Shown here: positions 42,104 through 54,967 of the stretch, piece by piece
Numbering within the stretch: the first letter of the stretch is position 1
Layout: each line of letters opens with the position of its first letter
Source of the DNA: Uloborus plumipes
Lineage: Eukaryota; Arthropoda; Arachnida; Araneae; Uloboridae
Assembly: GCA_038373865.1 (NCBI GenBank)
Contig: JAXGGA010002927.1
Coordinates: 48,047-112,046 of the forward strand
Direction: 5' to 3'
Length of the DNA: 64,000 nt
The notes under the pieces: generated by a model
The model's database searches: none
Seen by the model: only the letters and a program-made list of their open reading frames with translations
What the model was told of the DNA's origin: nothing
Program-made: the position numbers and the translations under genes

Positions 42104-42403
42104 ACAGACCTGTCATTTAGGGGGGGGGGCAGGGGGGTCAATTGCCCCCCCCCCCGGCTTTGAGAAATCAATGTATTTGCATATAAGTGGGCGTGGTTTT
42201 TAATGTTTTCCGATTAAATTGCATTGTGTTTTGACCCAAGCCCGTCATTTAGGGGGGCAGGGGGTCAATTGTCCCCCCTGACTTTGAGAAATCAATGTAT
42301 TTACATATAAGTGGGCGTGGTTTTTGTTGTTTTCTGGTGAAATTGTATTTTGTTTTTACCCTTTGCCCCCCCCCCCCCCTGGAAAAACTTGAAATGACGG
42401 CCC
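42104..42403. repeat. GTCATTTAGGGGGG repeat, tandem pair with G/C runs
   Basis: Two direct copies start at about 42,112 and 42,244. Each reads GTCATTTAGGGGGG, then CAGGGGGTCAATTG, a C-run, CTTTGAGAAATCAATGTATTT and ATAAGTGGGCGTGGTTTTT. The right end is GAAATGACGGCC at 42,391-42,402, the inverted counterpart of the start. It looks like a small element whose left part was duplicated in tandem. Confidence 0.55.
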
Positions 42404-42406
42404 TGA

Positions 42407-45400
42407 GCATGCGTAAGTACAAAACACATGTAAAATATTATCAAGTTTGAACAACTCTTTTAGGGTCCTACCAGGGCTTGAATTTCTCTAAAAACACGAA
42501 AAAATGTTAATTTTCAGAATTTTTTTGGAAAATATAAATAATCAGCATTTTTGTTCTATAACCATTAAAATGCTTCCTTTTAACACTCTTTTCATGCATT
42601 TTCAAAATTATTTACATTCTATTCAGTATTAAGTTCGTACATAAACCGTAAAGTTCCGTAAAATTAATTAAAAAAAAATTACTTTTTTTACCATTTTTTG
42701 CACGTAGCAATAATATTTCTTTTGTAATCCAGATTCTATTTTTTTGCAATAAATGGGCAAAATGCAGTTTAACAGAGTTATGAAGCTGTTAATTTTCAAG
42801 GTGACTTTTTACTGAGATTAAGATATTCGTCAGTTATATCTTTAAATAATATGCTTCAGTACGGTTCAAGAAATCAGAAATTTAAAAAAAAGAAAGAAAA
42901 TTTCTGTGAAACATGGGAATTATATGTATAATGAAAGTTACGCAATCTCTGATTCATTTAATTGATGATCTTCTCTTCCTCGTGGATCCGCTGATTCGAA
43001 GAAATGCCTGCTTTGTTAATTTTGAGAACTTGTAATTGGCCATGGCAGTGGACGATAGTCAAACTGTAAAGGAGTTGGGTTACGGAAAGACATACAACAT
43101 CAGAAAACACTTTGAAAACTAAATGAGAACTTTTATGACCAATATTAAGTTTTGAAAGTTCAAACTATGAGATATTTTTTAATTGACATCATTAAGAGCA
43201 AGAATCTGAGAAACTGTCACGTCAAGCATTATGAGGTGATTCATGACCTCTCAGATTTTCTCCCAAACATTACCAAATGTTTATTATCTTATTGAAAGAC
43301 CAAATCCAGAATGTTTTGCTCTAAAGTTGAGTTGTTTAGTTTTTATGGATCCCTAAAAGATGAAGTTGCGGCATGAAAAATTAAGCGGATTTTCAAGACA
43401 TGGAAGTTGCCGTGAGCCATAACTCTTACCAGGAACTGTTTAACTCCAATTTTCTTTTTGTATATGGAATATAGAAGGTTGAAACTTTACAAAATGAATG
43501 TTAAATTTGTGGTAAGTTGTTGCCGTAAGGTTAGTGAAGGCCCTCAAAACAAGGCATTTTTGACGTTTTTTAGCGTTTTTGAGGTCCAGAAACAGCTTGT
43601 ACATTTCAGTTGGCACGATAAAAGTAGTGTCGTTTTAAAGACCAGTGTAAGCACTTTAAAATAATGTATAAATAACAGAGGAAAGTTCAACGTGCTTTAG
43701 TTGCGTAAGGCCGAAATATGAAAAATGTCATATTTTACCGAGATATTCAAACAGTCATAACTTCCTCGGCCAATAACATATTGAAATTTTTTTTTTGCCA
43801 ATGTCATACTCTATTCTTTGTCTTAACAGAACAGTTGAGTCCTTTGAGGCGAAATTTAAAATTTTTTTTCACAAAAAAATATTTTTTCCTGTGTAATTTT
43901 TGTAAAAATTTTTTTTACATTTCGCCTTAAAGGGCTCAACTGTTCTGTTAAGACAAAGAATAGAGTATGACATTGGCAAAAAAAAATATTTCAATATGTT
44001 GTTGGCAGAGGAAGTTATGACCGTTTGAATATCTGTAAAATATGACATTTTTCATACTTCGACCTTACGCAACTAAAAGCACGTTGAACTTTCCTTAGTT
44101 ATTTATACATTATTTTAAAGTGCTTACACTGGTCTTTCAAACGACACTACTTTTGCCATTCCAACTGAAATGTACAAGCTGTTTCTGGACCTCAAAAACG
44201 CTAAAAAAGGTCAAAATGCCTTGTTTTGAGGGCCTTCACTGACTTTACGGCAACAACTTACCACAAATTTAACATTCATTTTGTAAAGTTTCAACCTTCT
44301 ATATTCCATATACAAAAAGAAAATCGGAGTTAAACAGTTCCTGGTAAGAGTTTTGGCTCACGGCAACTTCCATGTCTTGAAAATCCGCTTATTTTTGATG
44401 CCTCACCTTCATCTTTAGGGGTCCATAAAAACTAAACAACTCAACTTTAGAGCAAAATATTCTGGATTTGGTCTTTCAGTAAGATAATAAACATTTGGTA
44501 ATTTTTTGGGAGAAAATCTGAGAGGTCATGAATCACAGGCGTGACACTCTCTCAGATTCTTGCTCTTCATGGGAGGAAAGTAAACACGCGTTGACCAGTC
44601 AATTTATTCTTATAGTTTTAAACTTTTATAGAATGTGTAATTTTTAATATGATTACAGCTCAATGGAAATTTTCTTCCACTGAAATTTTCTTTCTATTTT
44701 TTAAATTTCTAATTTCTTGAACTATGCAGAAGCGTATTTTTTAATGATATAACTGATGAGTATCGAAACTCTGTTAGCTCGAATTAACGAACGCTAATGA
44801 CTGAAAGGTCTCCCCCCAGTAGCACACTTCGTTTTATGAACGTTGTAAAATAGCTATTAACGTTGTAACAACGTTAATATTTTATTCGTATTTTATTCGT
44901 AACGTTAATATTTTATTCGTTGTAAACGTCAACGTTTTATAACCGCTTAAAAACGTTTATAAAACGTTTAAACGTTATTTGTTCTACCTGGGCAATTTTT
45001 GATAGTGAGATCATTGTCACTTTTTTCTTTCTGTATTACATTGACAATGTTCATCAAGTGCTTTTATGCGTTTTTTAAAGTTTTGGTATCTTCCACCGAG
45101 TTCTTGCAACGTTGATAAAACAACTTTTCAAAAACAAGTTGTACTTTATCAGTGATTCAATAAGTATACCTCTTCTACACTACGACTGTTTTAAGGGTTC
45201 AAAACTAGTTAGTGAAACACGGCAGATTGCTATTGAAGGAAGAGACAAGATATGAATTTAAATGAAAAACTTTATGCTCGCAATCATCAATGTAAAAACT
45301 GAGTCATGAGTCAAACTTCAAACTTTGATTCAAAAGGAGAAACCTATTTAACATCATATAGTAATTGCATCCGTATAAATGTGTTGAAAATATGTAAACA

Positions 45401-45871
45401 ACGTGGCTGGGTGGATGGGAAAGGCAGAATGACACCCGAAATGCAAGCTACCTACGTGTGGTGCGTTCTGGGCTGTTAATGTAACGAAATATAATTGCAT
45501 TTGCAACTAAAAGCTGCATTTTGCCCATTTATTGCAAAAACATAGAATCTGGATTACAAAAGACGAATTATTGCTACGTGCAAAAAATGGTAAAAAAAGT
45601 CAATTTTTGGTTAATTTCATGGAACTTTACGGTTTATGTACGAACTTAATATTGAATAGAATGTAAATAATTTTGAAGATGCATGAAAAGAGTGTTAAAA
45701 GGAAGCATTTAAATGGTTATAGAAAAAAAATAGTGATTATTTATATTTTCCAAGAAATTTCTGAAAATTGACATTTTTTCGTGTTTTTAGAGAAATTCAA
45801 GCCCTGGTAGGACCCTAAAGGAGTTGTTCAAACTTGATAATATTTTACATGTGTTTTGTACTTACGCATGC
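42407..45871. mobile_element. 3.5-kb imperfect palindrome
   Basis: The outer arms (42,407-42,780 with about 45,515-45,871) start GCATGCGTAAGTACAAAAC. The inner arms (about 43,225-43,870 with 43,895-44,560) turn near 43,880. Both pairs are closely complementary. Between them the left (42,780-43,225) and right (44,560-45,515) segments differ. The right is longer, partly through the MITE at 44,815-44,992. No target duplication was found and no coding frame is convincing. Best read as a foldback-type element. Confidence 0.65.
44815..44992. mobile_element. Short (A)GTAGCAC...CTACCTGGG MITE, copy 2
   Basis: It has CCCAGTAGCACACTTCG at the left and GTTCTACCTGGG at the right, with AACGTT-based pairing units inside. 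About 60 bp of extra AACGTTAATATTTTATTCG-type repeats distinguish it from the copy at 13,829. It is inserted in the right arm of the palindrome only. Confidence 0.65.
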
Positions 45872-45939
45872 ACAGCTTTTGTCGGGTATTACAGGATAAT
45901 ATTCCAAAATTTTTGTTTTTCACTCCACCCTACTGAGCA

Positions 45940-46573
45940 TCAAATAAATGTTGAATTAATAAGAAATTTTTCTTTTTTCTGAATAAATTCATAAATCCTA
46001 TTTGGCATGGGTTCTACAAGTTTTCTCAAACAATTTGTCTCGATTTTTGACCATTCGGAGGAAATAGCCTTTTTAAGTCTGCTGCACTGTTGTACTGCCT
46101 TCCACCTGCATACACCGCTCTTGCGACTATGCCCCACATGTTTTCTACTGTATTCAGGTCGGGGCCCCCTGCAAGGTGGCCAATCGATAATGAGTATACC
46201 GTTATCCAGAAATAATTTTAAAGTGGACTTTGCAGAGTGCACAGTAGCATTGTCCGGTTAGAACATGAAGAATGAGCCCCCAGAAAATATTGTTCAAGCA
46301 GCTGTTAACAGCCAGCAGCATTCAAACGATTGTCTACAAATGCTATATCATAGTTTCCTGCACCTCCGAATCCGCCCCACACCCTAACGGAACCACCACC
46401 AGCTTGCCTCTTTTAGAATATTTGTCTATCGTTACGCAGATCGTGTCAGTAATACTGCCGCCCCCATCTAGATCGTCCAGGTTAAATTTCATTTCATCAC
46501 TATCACACAATGAATATCTTATTTCCAGGACATCACTTCCTGCGCGAATTTTAATCTCTTCTTTGTGCTTTTT
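45940..46573 (-). pseudogene. Tc1/mariner-type transposase relic, 3' half
   Basis: On the minus strand from 46,573 several frames spell a transposase core. S-D-E-M-K-F-N-L-D (first Asp) comes first, then K-R-Q-A-G-G-G-S-V-R-V-W-G-G-F, then P-D-N-A-T-V-H-S-A-K (second Asp). Next are I-I-D-W-P-P and, after a shift, P-D-L-N-T-V-E-N-M-W-G (Glu). The tail is L-K-K-A-I-S-S-E-W-S-K-I ending E-F-I-Q-K-K-E-K. The family is distinct from the other three Tc1 genes (N-L-D-G/D-x-D-G-type core). The N-terminal DNA-binding half is absent; the sequence is cut at 46,573/46,574 where a G-rich element begins. CTCCACCCTACTG at 45,920 may be the remains of its terminal repeat. Confidence 0.7.
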
Positions 46574-47051
46574 CAGGGGCGTAGGAACCGGGGGAGCTCG
46601 GGCTCCCCCTGGAATATTTCAGATCGGCTCAGCTCCCCCGGAAAAATTTCCTTGCTACAACCTTTTGTAATAATTTTTTTACGTCAAACCTGGTTTCAAA
46701 AATGTGATATTTTTTTCTAGGAAATTCATATAATAAGCAGCAAAGAAAGGGGGAAGTCAGAGTGGCTCTTGTTCTCAACTTCATCAAAAATAATCTAAAG
46801 AAGCGTTTTTAAAGCTACAATTTAGGAAAATTGCCGAGGAGGATTTTTCTACCCCAGTTCCTGCCTCTATTATGTAACCAAAGATAGCCTAAATTCGCTT
46901 TTAAGACTTGTATTTCAAAAATTTTCTAACCTCTAAAGTCACCAAAAATCGTCGAAAGTCTTTTTTAAAAGGTACCACTTGGAAATTTTCCCGGGATAAA
47001 AGTTTCAGACTTCCTATTTCTGCACAAATATTAGGGTTGGACGGTTGATTA

Positions 47052-48114
47052 GGGTAAGTGGGCCCCCTTTTTAGAATAGTTCGTTTTTAAAACCTTATAC
47101 AAAAGTTTTAAAGCAAAACAGCTTAAATTTGTTTGGGCCACCCTCCATTTATTCACATTTAAAGTGAGCATATTTTGGAAAGGGGTTTGTGGGTCCTACC
47201 TAACAAAGTATGCAAAATTTTAATAGGGAATATTTTTCTGTAAATGAATCAATTAATGAGATATCTACTTACATTTAAATGTGTATGACAGAAAATTATA
47301 AAGCGGAATACAAACCAATTATGTCTGTGAAATTAATTAAAAGCCGTTAGGCGTATTTTCTGCTTTATATATAAATAAACGTTGAATAAATGTAATGGAG
47401 TCGATTAAGATCAATTTTTGTAAAATACATAAAAAAATACAGGATGAAAGAAAATGGAAACAATTAATGGTAGCGTCTATTTGAAGTTTTCTGAGGGAGA
47501 AACATTATCATTTCATCCTTAGTTATAAGTGAATCGTTTATTTCGAAAAGGTAACATCTCTATTTTGATCTCCTCTGTCTCTTTAGAAAATTAAACAGCG
47601 CACTTTTATATTTTTGAATGTCATAATCAATGGTTATTTGGTAAATTATTGCAGTAATTGTGTACTTAACTAAAGGCATTTTTTCATTGATTATGACATT
47701 CAAAAATATAACCGTGCGCTGTTTAATTTTCTAAAGAGACAGAGGAGATCAAAGTAGAGATGTTACCTTTTCGAAATAAACGATTCAATTATAACATCAC
47801 CTACATCAAACCAATAAAAAGTGTATCTATTTCTACTCTTTCTATCAAATTTTGTAATATTTTTTTCATTTGCATCATATTTTAAAATTAGACCTTCATA
47901 CTAATTTATGGTTTTCTTTAATGCAAGTTTCACAAATCCATAGTTACCAGCTTTTGCAGTTTTTGTAGCTGAACCATCAATTTCTTCTAGGTCTCCATAA
48001 TTATCTTTCATTTCATCGTAGAAATTGCTTCATCGAAACTACTTTTCATTTGGAAATCATCATCATTATTATGAGGGGGCCCATTTACACCATAGTGAGG
48101 GGACCCACTTACCC
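47052..48114. mobile_element. GGGTAAGTGGG element, TA duplication, with internal palindrome
   Basis: GGGTAAGTGGGCCCCC at the left and GGGGACCCACTTACCC at the right are flanked by TA on both sides (47,050-47,051; 48,115-48,116). A second, internal inverted pair has arms 47,530-47,640 and 47,684-47,795 (CTCCTCTGTCTCTTTAG block). A degenerate coding relic lies in the right part on the minus strand. Tc1/pogo-type by ends. Confidence 0.6.
47815..48035 (-). pseudogene. Relic of a transposase C-terminal tail (pogo-like, tentative)
   Basis: The minus strand reads E-M-K-D-N-Y-G-D-L-E-E-I-D-G, then K-A-G-N-Y-G-F-V-K-L-A-L-K-K-T-I-N. After one stop it continues Y-E-G-L-I-L-K-Y-D-A-N-E-K, then R-Y-T-F-Y-W-F-D-V-G-D-V. 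The layout (acidic lead, 'Y/F-V-x-V-K-x-x-x-K-K', 'Y-x-G-x-I-L', 'F-x-x-P/D-x-x-D-V') parallels the relic at 5,287. It lies inside a TA-flanked element, which supports a transposase origin. The DDE core has been lost. Confidence 0.35.
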
Positions 48115-50455
48115 TAATAGAGAAAAATCATCGGTGCATTAGGTTCATTCCACTGAAAAACCGCCATTTTGTCCCGCACGAGATAACTCATGTGAAATAG
48201 TAATCATTTAAAGGAGCAATGAAAGCAATTCAGTGGTTCTTGCCCGAATATTTTCTGAAATTTAAATTTTAAAAACATGATCATGTAAGGGTCCTGGAAA
48301 TTTTTCGAAATTAAGCTCCACAAATGCAATTTTAACTGATTTTTGATGCTAGGTGTTTGCTAGTTCTCTCCAGGAATTTTTGTGAAATTGAAGCTCTGGA
48401 AGCGAACCTTAAGACACTCCGTAATGATTTTGAAGGTGGGGAGGGGGGGAGCTTCGGAGGCATAGCATTTTGATGACTTTTTTCTTTTCAGGCGGACTAT
48501 AAAAAAAGAAATAAAAAAAAACAGGAGGTGTGAAGCCATTTGCAGACGAATAAGTTGTAACTATTGAAAACTTGTATAATTTAAAGCTTTCTTTTTAAAA
48601 TCAATTAAGATTTTCCCCAAATATTATATTTTTTCTTAGTAAAATCCCTTTGTTTTCTCAAGACTTTCTTTCTTCTTTTCAATAACAAGGAATATATTTT
48701 TTAAACTTTTAATTCGAGATTCCTGTGTCCCCCTCCCTCCCCTCTGGTTGCGCCACTGATTGAAAATGCCATTTTACGTATTTTCTGATGCGTATCATTT
48801 ACATAAACCAGTAATATGTGACCAGTGGCGTAGCTAGGGGTTGGCAGGAGTGGCTCTTGCTACGGGCGCAGCAACCAGGGGGGCGGCATTTTGACCGATT
48901 ATTATTATTATTATTATTTAGTTAAGTCTAAGCAGACTAAAAAATGAAAATTTGACAGACACCCCCAAGCAGCTCAAAATGCGCCCCCAAGCAACAAGAC
49001 AAACCATACAAAATGTGCAACTTGGCTTTGGTAGATTTATATGGGATCTGGAGTCCGCATAATAGGCTGATATGAAATGGATTAGTCTTATCCACTTAAA
49101 AGAGATAGAAACAAAGCTCTTCTCTCCGCTTCTTTCCAGCCGTTTTTTTTTTTTTTTTTTTTTTTTTTCACGATATCACTTCAACTTATCAATTACATAC
49201 TATACTATATAAATGACGTTGTACGATTTTAAAAATTGGCGAGCTTTTGTTGAAAACAATTCGGATGCACATTTTTGGAAAGCAATAAAATAAGCAGAAA
49301 GTAACTCCTCTGTTGGTAACAGTTTTTCTTTGGCGAAAACTAGCGAGAGAATAATATGTATTTCTCAAAAACGGGAGAAGGAGGTTTCTAAAAAACGACT
49401 ATTGCAAATTTTGCGATTTTACTGTTACTGCGATTTGACACTGTTTGTGCTTCGATGGCTCAGTATAGAATTTTAGAAGTTTCAAAAATTGATAAATAAA
49501 TCTTCTTTAGTGAGTTTCGTATTTTGGAAATTTTTCTTTTCATATGTTCTTTAATGAAGTTCTCTCACTTCTGAACTACATATAGCACTAATTTGTTCTT
49601 TATACTCATTACCGTTTTAGTATTATTGAGAGGGATTGAGCTCGATTTGTAACCACGCAGGTGCAATATGTTTTGTGCTCTTTCTATTGCAAAAAAAAAA
49701 ACTTGTTTCTCATGTTTTACTGAACATGGAACCGCCAAGTGAATGTTGAGGGATACGCTATTTCAGGAGGGCGAGCAACTTTTTTTAAAACGGTATACGT
49801 GCTAATCAATTTCTTTTATCATTCTCAGCGCGTCTCTAGAAAATTTTAAATACTTAGAATGAGAAGTATTTATTCATAAAGAATAACCGGAGGCCAAAAA
49901 TAGCAAACTTTCATTTTGCCTGTATGTAAGGAGTCGTATTTACTAAGCCAATTTTAGATTAATTATGTTTTTTTATGTTTTCTTGGATTTCTTAACTACA
50001 ATAGAATCAATGCTTCAGGGTTGCCACAGGCTACTTAAATGCTACTTTTTGCTGCTTATTTTTCTGGCTCTAAGCGACTTTGGAGACTTTTTTTGCGCAC
50101 AAAGGGGCTAAAAAGCAACTTATTTTCACTGGAGCTACTTTTTTGGAGACTTCTTTTTTTTTCCAAAGCAAGTTTTCATTTGAAAATCTTGATTTTTTTT
50201 GTCGCCCTATTTGATTTGATTTATTAATTTGAAACCCATTATTTTTTATCCTTATTTCTTTGTCACCTAAAAAGAAGAACATTCCTTTGCCTTTTATTAT
50301 GGACAGATCCACTATTATTTTTTTAAATAGTAATCAAGGAGGGGCTGAGATTTCGGAATAACCTCTTCGCTACTTTAGCTTTTGGATAAAAAGTGATTTG
50401 CTTAATAGCCATAGCTACTGAGGAAGGGGAGGGGTGGATCTATTTATTTGATATA

Positions 50456-51106
50456 CAGGGTGTCCACTCCAATCGTGGACCAATAGCTAATTTCTAAACC
50501 GTTAGAGATAAGCATATAGTTTATTTAGGAAAAAATCTCCAATTTATGAAAGGAATTTTGGGTCTATTCAACGTTTTTCAAAAACTCAAATTTTGAAAGA
50601 GTTACGAAATTTAAATTTTTATACAACCTCCCAGTCCTATCAATCATATTTAGTAAAACATTCTTGACACTGTAACGTTTAAAACTAAAAAAAAATCACT
50701 GTTCTACGACAAAAATTGACCGAGTTATGACGTTTTGAAAAATCAAGATTTTGAATGATTTCGCATACGGTCCCTTAAGCGATCTCTCGATGACGTCATG
50801 AAATAATGCAAAATCTTGATTTTTCAAAACGTCATAACTCGGTCAATTTTTGTCGTAGAAGAGTGATTTTTTTTTAGTTTCAAACGTTACAGTGTCAAGA
50901 ATGTTTTACTAAATATGATTGATAGGACTGGGGGGCTGTATAAAAATTTAAATTTTGTAACTCTTTCAAAATTTGATTTTTTGAAAAACATTGAATAGAC
51001 CCAAAATTCCTTTCATAATTTGGAGATTTTTTCCTAAATAAACTATATGCTTATCTCTAACGGTTTAGAAATTAGCTATTGGTCCACGATTGGAGTGGAC
51101 ACCCTG
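50456..51106. mobile_element. CAGGGTGTCC palindromic MITE, copy 2
   Basis: A 651-bp palindrome with TATA/TA on both sides. The arms match copy 1 (6,828-7,479) with few differences. The asymmetric centre reads in the opposite direction: GCATACGGTCCCTTAAGCG here, CGCTTAAGGGACCGTATGC there. Confidence 0.8.
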
Positions 51107-51108
51107 TA

Positions 51109-52526
51109 TATTGGGAAAAAATCGGCTCAAAGTTTAGTAGATTGAAGGAACTGACTTATTTAAGACTTTCCTTCAACTGAATTTTAATAATAAACAGCTG
51201 AGTAAGTAAAAATTTATTTTTAGAAACTTACAGACATCAAGCACGAGCTTCGTCCAAAATTCTACGCTGTTAGAGATTTCAATAATTGTGCACATCTTGT
51301 AATTTCAATTATTTTAGAATTTGACAGCTATTTTAACATAAGCTAACTGAAGCATATTATAGCCATAATCTTTTTTTTTTTCAACCTTGACTTTTATTTT
51401 TTATCGATTGTAATTACTTTTTTAGTGGGAAGTGTATTAAATGTTTAGCTAATGAGCTTTTAATTGTTAAATTTTTTACTTGTAATAAGTATTTTTTCCC
51501 TTAAAACCTTAATCAGCTTCTTTTTAATTTTATTTTATTAATTTTTTAAGTGGTAGTTTTTGCATAAGCTTCCATTTGAACAGTTGAAAGTTGAAGTAAC
51601 TCATTGATTAAGATTTTTAGAATTTGATTAAATAGAGGAAAATTATACAAAGTGATATAAATTAAACAGGGGTATAAGAGGTGTATTGTTTAAAGTTTTC
51701 TTTATTTTAAAGTTTGTACATTTATGTGCAATTTTCAAGTTTGTGTGATCTTCTTGGGAAAAATGAGAATCGTTTTGCACAATTTTTAGGAGTTTTTTTT
51801 TTTTTTATTTATTTTTTTGACTATGCGTCAAAACTTCGTTAAAAGACAAGTACATAAAATTTATTCTCCTTTTTACTGAAACTTTCATTTAAAAATTACA
51901 AACAAAAAAATTCCGTTCTCATTTTAAGCATGATTATTCACTTGCTACAAAAAGTACTGAATCGCTGACTTTGTTTCAATGTTGTCAAGTTTTGTAATAT
52001 TAGCATTATATTTCTGATTTTTTTTTCAAGGAACAAAGTACTAGTCAATATTATGATTAAGAGCTCTATTTCTCTACTTCAGACTTTCAGCTCAAGTCCT
52101 CCCTCACATCATCTCATGTTGCAGAACCAATATGTGGCCGTATTGAGGGGGGGGGGGGGGGTTAAGGTTCAAACCCCTTCCGAAATTTTTAAAAACTATT
52201 TAAAAAATGCTTTTTATAGTTTCTCACTGATATAATTATTATTGCTGTTTTGTTTAAATTTTCTTATTTACTTTGAAAGTGCAATTAAAAAATGAAATTA
52301 TCATTATTGAATAATTGTACAAATTAAGTGTTTTTTCTGCAGTAATTATTTTTATTGTAGTTATTGCAAACATACCTTAACAATACACCTTTCCCCGCAA
52401 TTTTTTGTAAAAGAAATCCAAAATCCTTCAAATTTGTAAATACTAAACTCTATTTTTAACACATCTTATAAGTGTGGTGAAACAGAAATTTTAAAAGTAC
52501 TCCTTCGAATGCGCATATATGAGTAA
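51109..52526. other. Body of the CAGGGTTGCC element, no gene
   Basis: AT-rich sequence with a G-run at 52,147-52,160 next to GTGGCCGTATTGA, which could be the end of a further small insertion. No coding sequence recognised. Confidence 0.35.
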
Positions 52527-54959
52527 TAGGGTGGACCGAAAAAACACTTTTTTTTATTTCGAATTTGTAATAGCGCGGAAAAGTTGCGAATTATGAAGAC
52601 AAAAAGAAGGAAAAAAAAAATATCGAAATCGGTTGATAATATCTTCCGATCGCGCATAAGGTCTAAAGTATGACAAAAAATAAAAAAACTTCATTTTCGC
52701 GATTTTTTTTTTTTTTTAATTTTTGAATTGGGTGTTTTCGAAATGTAATAGTGCGGAAAAGTAGCTAATTGTGAAGACAAAAAGAAGGAAAAAAATATCG
52801 AAATCTATTGATGTCTTCCGATCGCGTATAAGGCCTAAAATTTGACAAAATCAGAGAAAAACTTAATTTTTGCGATTTTTTTTGAAAAAATTTTGAATGA
52901 GATGTTTTCATAATTTTTTCGCGCGGAAAAGTTGATAATTATGAAGACAAAAAGAGGGATAAAAAGGAGGAAAAAAAATTATCGAAATCGATTAATATCT
53001 TCCGGTCGTGCCTAGGGCCTAAACTTTGACAAAATATGAAAAAACATCATTTTTGCGATTTTTTGTTTAATTTTTTGAATTAGATGTTTTCGTAATGCAA
53101 TAGTTTGTAACGTTTACTAATATAGCCTTAAAACATTGTGCTTTGATTTTGTTTTGGTCAGTTAATATCTTCCGGTTGCGCATTAACCCCAAAATTACCC
53201 AAAATAATAATTAAAAAAAGTTACATTTTTACGCGTTTTTGGTTTTTGATGAATAATTTTTTGTGAAACAACCGTATTATTTTTTGAGACAGACTGACAA
53301 TAAGATAGAAAAACAAACTACCACAGGTTCAGTCGATGTTATCCAGTTGCGAAAAGCCTTAGAAACTCTCATGCGCAGACGTCGGGCAGCAATCCAGGCA
53401 ACGTCGCTCGCCTGGCTACGGCTCTCTTCCACTCCATCGCCGCCTTCCTAGGACCATGTCAGCTGTCTGCCTATATTGTTTTTTCAGTCTGCGCTTCTAT
53501 GTAGTAATCGCAGTGTACTATTATTTAGTTCAATCTAGCTGTTTTGATTTTGAAAATCTTGTAGTCTTCTGTAATGATGTAGTTTCCTGCTGTGTGTGGA
53601 CTCTGTGATTTAACAAAAAGTTATGTAATAACAAGACAAATACTCTAATAACAAGACAAATATTTGGCTGCCCCACTTTTGGCACTCCAAAGAATTGCTA
53701 TCAAACCAACTGCCTACTGGCGAAGACACCATTATTAATTTCTAGTGCCAAATTTAACCTTTCTTGAGTACGGCACCTAATGATGTCCTTGCCAGTGGAC
53801 GTCTTGTTTGATGGCAGTTTTTTTGGAGTGCCAAATATTTGTCTTGTTATTAGGCCCGGCAATTGTATAACTTTTTCGTTAAACCACCGAGTTCACACAG
53901 AGCAGAAAACTACATCATTACTAAAGACTACAAGAATTTCAAAATGAAAACAGCTAGATTGAACTAAATAATAGTACACTGCGATTACTACATAGAAACG
54001 CAGACTGAAAAAACAATATAGGCAGACAGCTGACATGGTCCTAGGAAGGCGGCGATGGAGTGGAAGAGAGCCGTTGCCAGGCGAGCGACGTTGCCTGGAT
54101 TGCTGCCCGACGTCTGCGCATGAGAGTTTCTAAGGCTTTTCGCAACTGGATAACATCGACTGAACCTGTGGTAGTTTGTTTTTCTATCTTATTGTCAGTC
54201 TGTCTCAAAAAATACTACGGTTGTTTCACAAAAAATTATTCATCAAAAACCAAAAACGCGTAAAAATGTAACTTTTTTTAATTATTATTTTGGGTAATTT
54301 TGGGGTTAATGCGCAACCGGAAGATATTAACTGACCAAAACAAAATCAAAACACAATGTTTTAAGGCTATATTAGCAAACGTTACAACTATTGCATTACG
54401 AAAACATCTAATTCAAAAAATTAAACAAAAAATCGCAAAAATGATGTTTTTTCATATTTTGTCAAAGTTTAGGCCCTAGGCACGACCGGAAGATATTAAT
54501 CGATTTCGATAATTTTTTTTCCTCTTTTTTATCCCTCTTTTTGTCTTCATAAATATCAACTTTTCCGCGCGAAAAAATTATGAAAACATCTCATTCAAAA
54601 TTTTTTCAAAAAAAAATCGCAAAAATGAAGTTTTTTTCATATTTTGTCAAATTTTAGGCCTTATGCGCGATCGGAAGATATCAATGGATTTCGATAATTT
54701 TTTTTCCTTCTTTTTGTCTTCACAGTTAGCTACTTTTCCGCACTACTACATTTCGAAAACATCCAATTCAAAAATTTAAAAAAAAAAATCGCGAAATGAA
54801 GTTTTTTCATTTTTTGTCAAACTTTAGGCCTTATGCGCGATCGGAAGATATCAACCGATTTCGATAATTTTTTTTTCCTTCTTTTTGTCTTCATAATTCG
54901 CAACTTTTCCGCGCTATTACAAATTCGAAATAAAAAAAGTGTTTTTTCGGCCCACCCTA
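52527..54959. mobile_element. TAGGGTGG foldback, arms of about 175-bp tandem units, 8-bp TSD
   Basis: TAGGGTGGACCGAAAAAACA and the complement of TAGGGTGGGCCGAAAAAACA are its ends. ATGAGTAA is duplicated exactly (52,519-52,526; 54,960-54,967). Each arm begins with about four degenerate tandem units. Unit markers are AATAG(C/T)GCGGAAAAG, GAAGACAAAAAGA(A/G)GG, TATCGAAATC, TCTTCCG(A/G)TCG(C/T)G and a TTTTGCGATTTTT tail. Then comes a unique, more GC-rich 400-bp part (53,245-53,650), mirrored at 53,840-54,245, around a short loop (about 53,670-53,820). Mirrored open frames are not genes. Confidence 0.8.
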
Positions 54960-54967
54960 ATGAGTAA

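Larger units (their letters stand above)
46574..48758. mobile_element. CAGGGGCGTAGG...CGCCACTG element (boundaries tentative)
   Basis: The left end CAGGGGCGTAGGAACCGGGG and reversed right end CAGTGGCGCAACCAGAGG look like members of the CAGTGGCGTA group. Just inside are degenerate repeats (46,780-47,020; 48,260-48,430) of the AATTTTCGGGGGAGA / ACCAAAGATAGCCTAAA type, also found in the element at 21,353. The flanks do not show an 8-bp duplication, so the two ends might belong to different insertions. A TA-flanked element sits inside (47,052-48,114). Confidence 0.4.

Noticed and set aside
46574..48758. 8-bp TSD for the CAGGGGCGTAGG element
   Set aside because: The flanks (TGCTTTTT on the left, ATTGAAAA on the right) do not match, so the two ends may not belong together.
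53263..53451. 62-codon frame with a mirrored counterpart at 54,060-54,263
   Set aside because: Both lie in the two arms of the same foldback and are complements of one another; no domain is visible and the GC-rich arm explains the openness.
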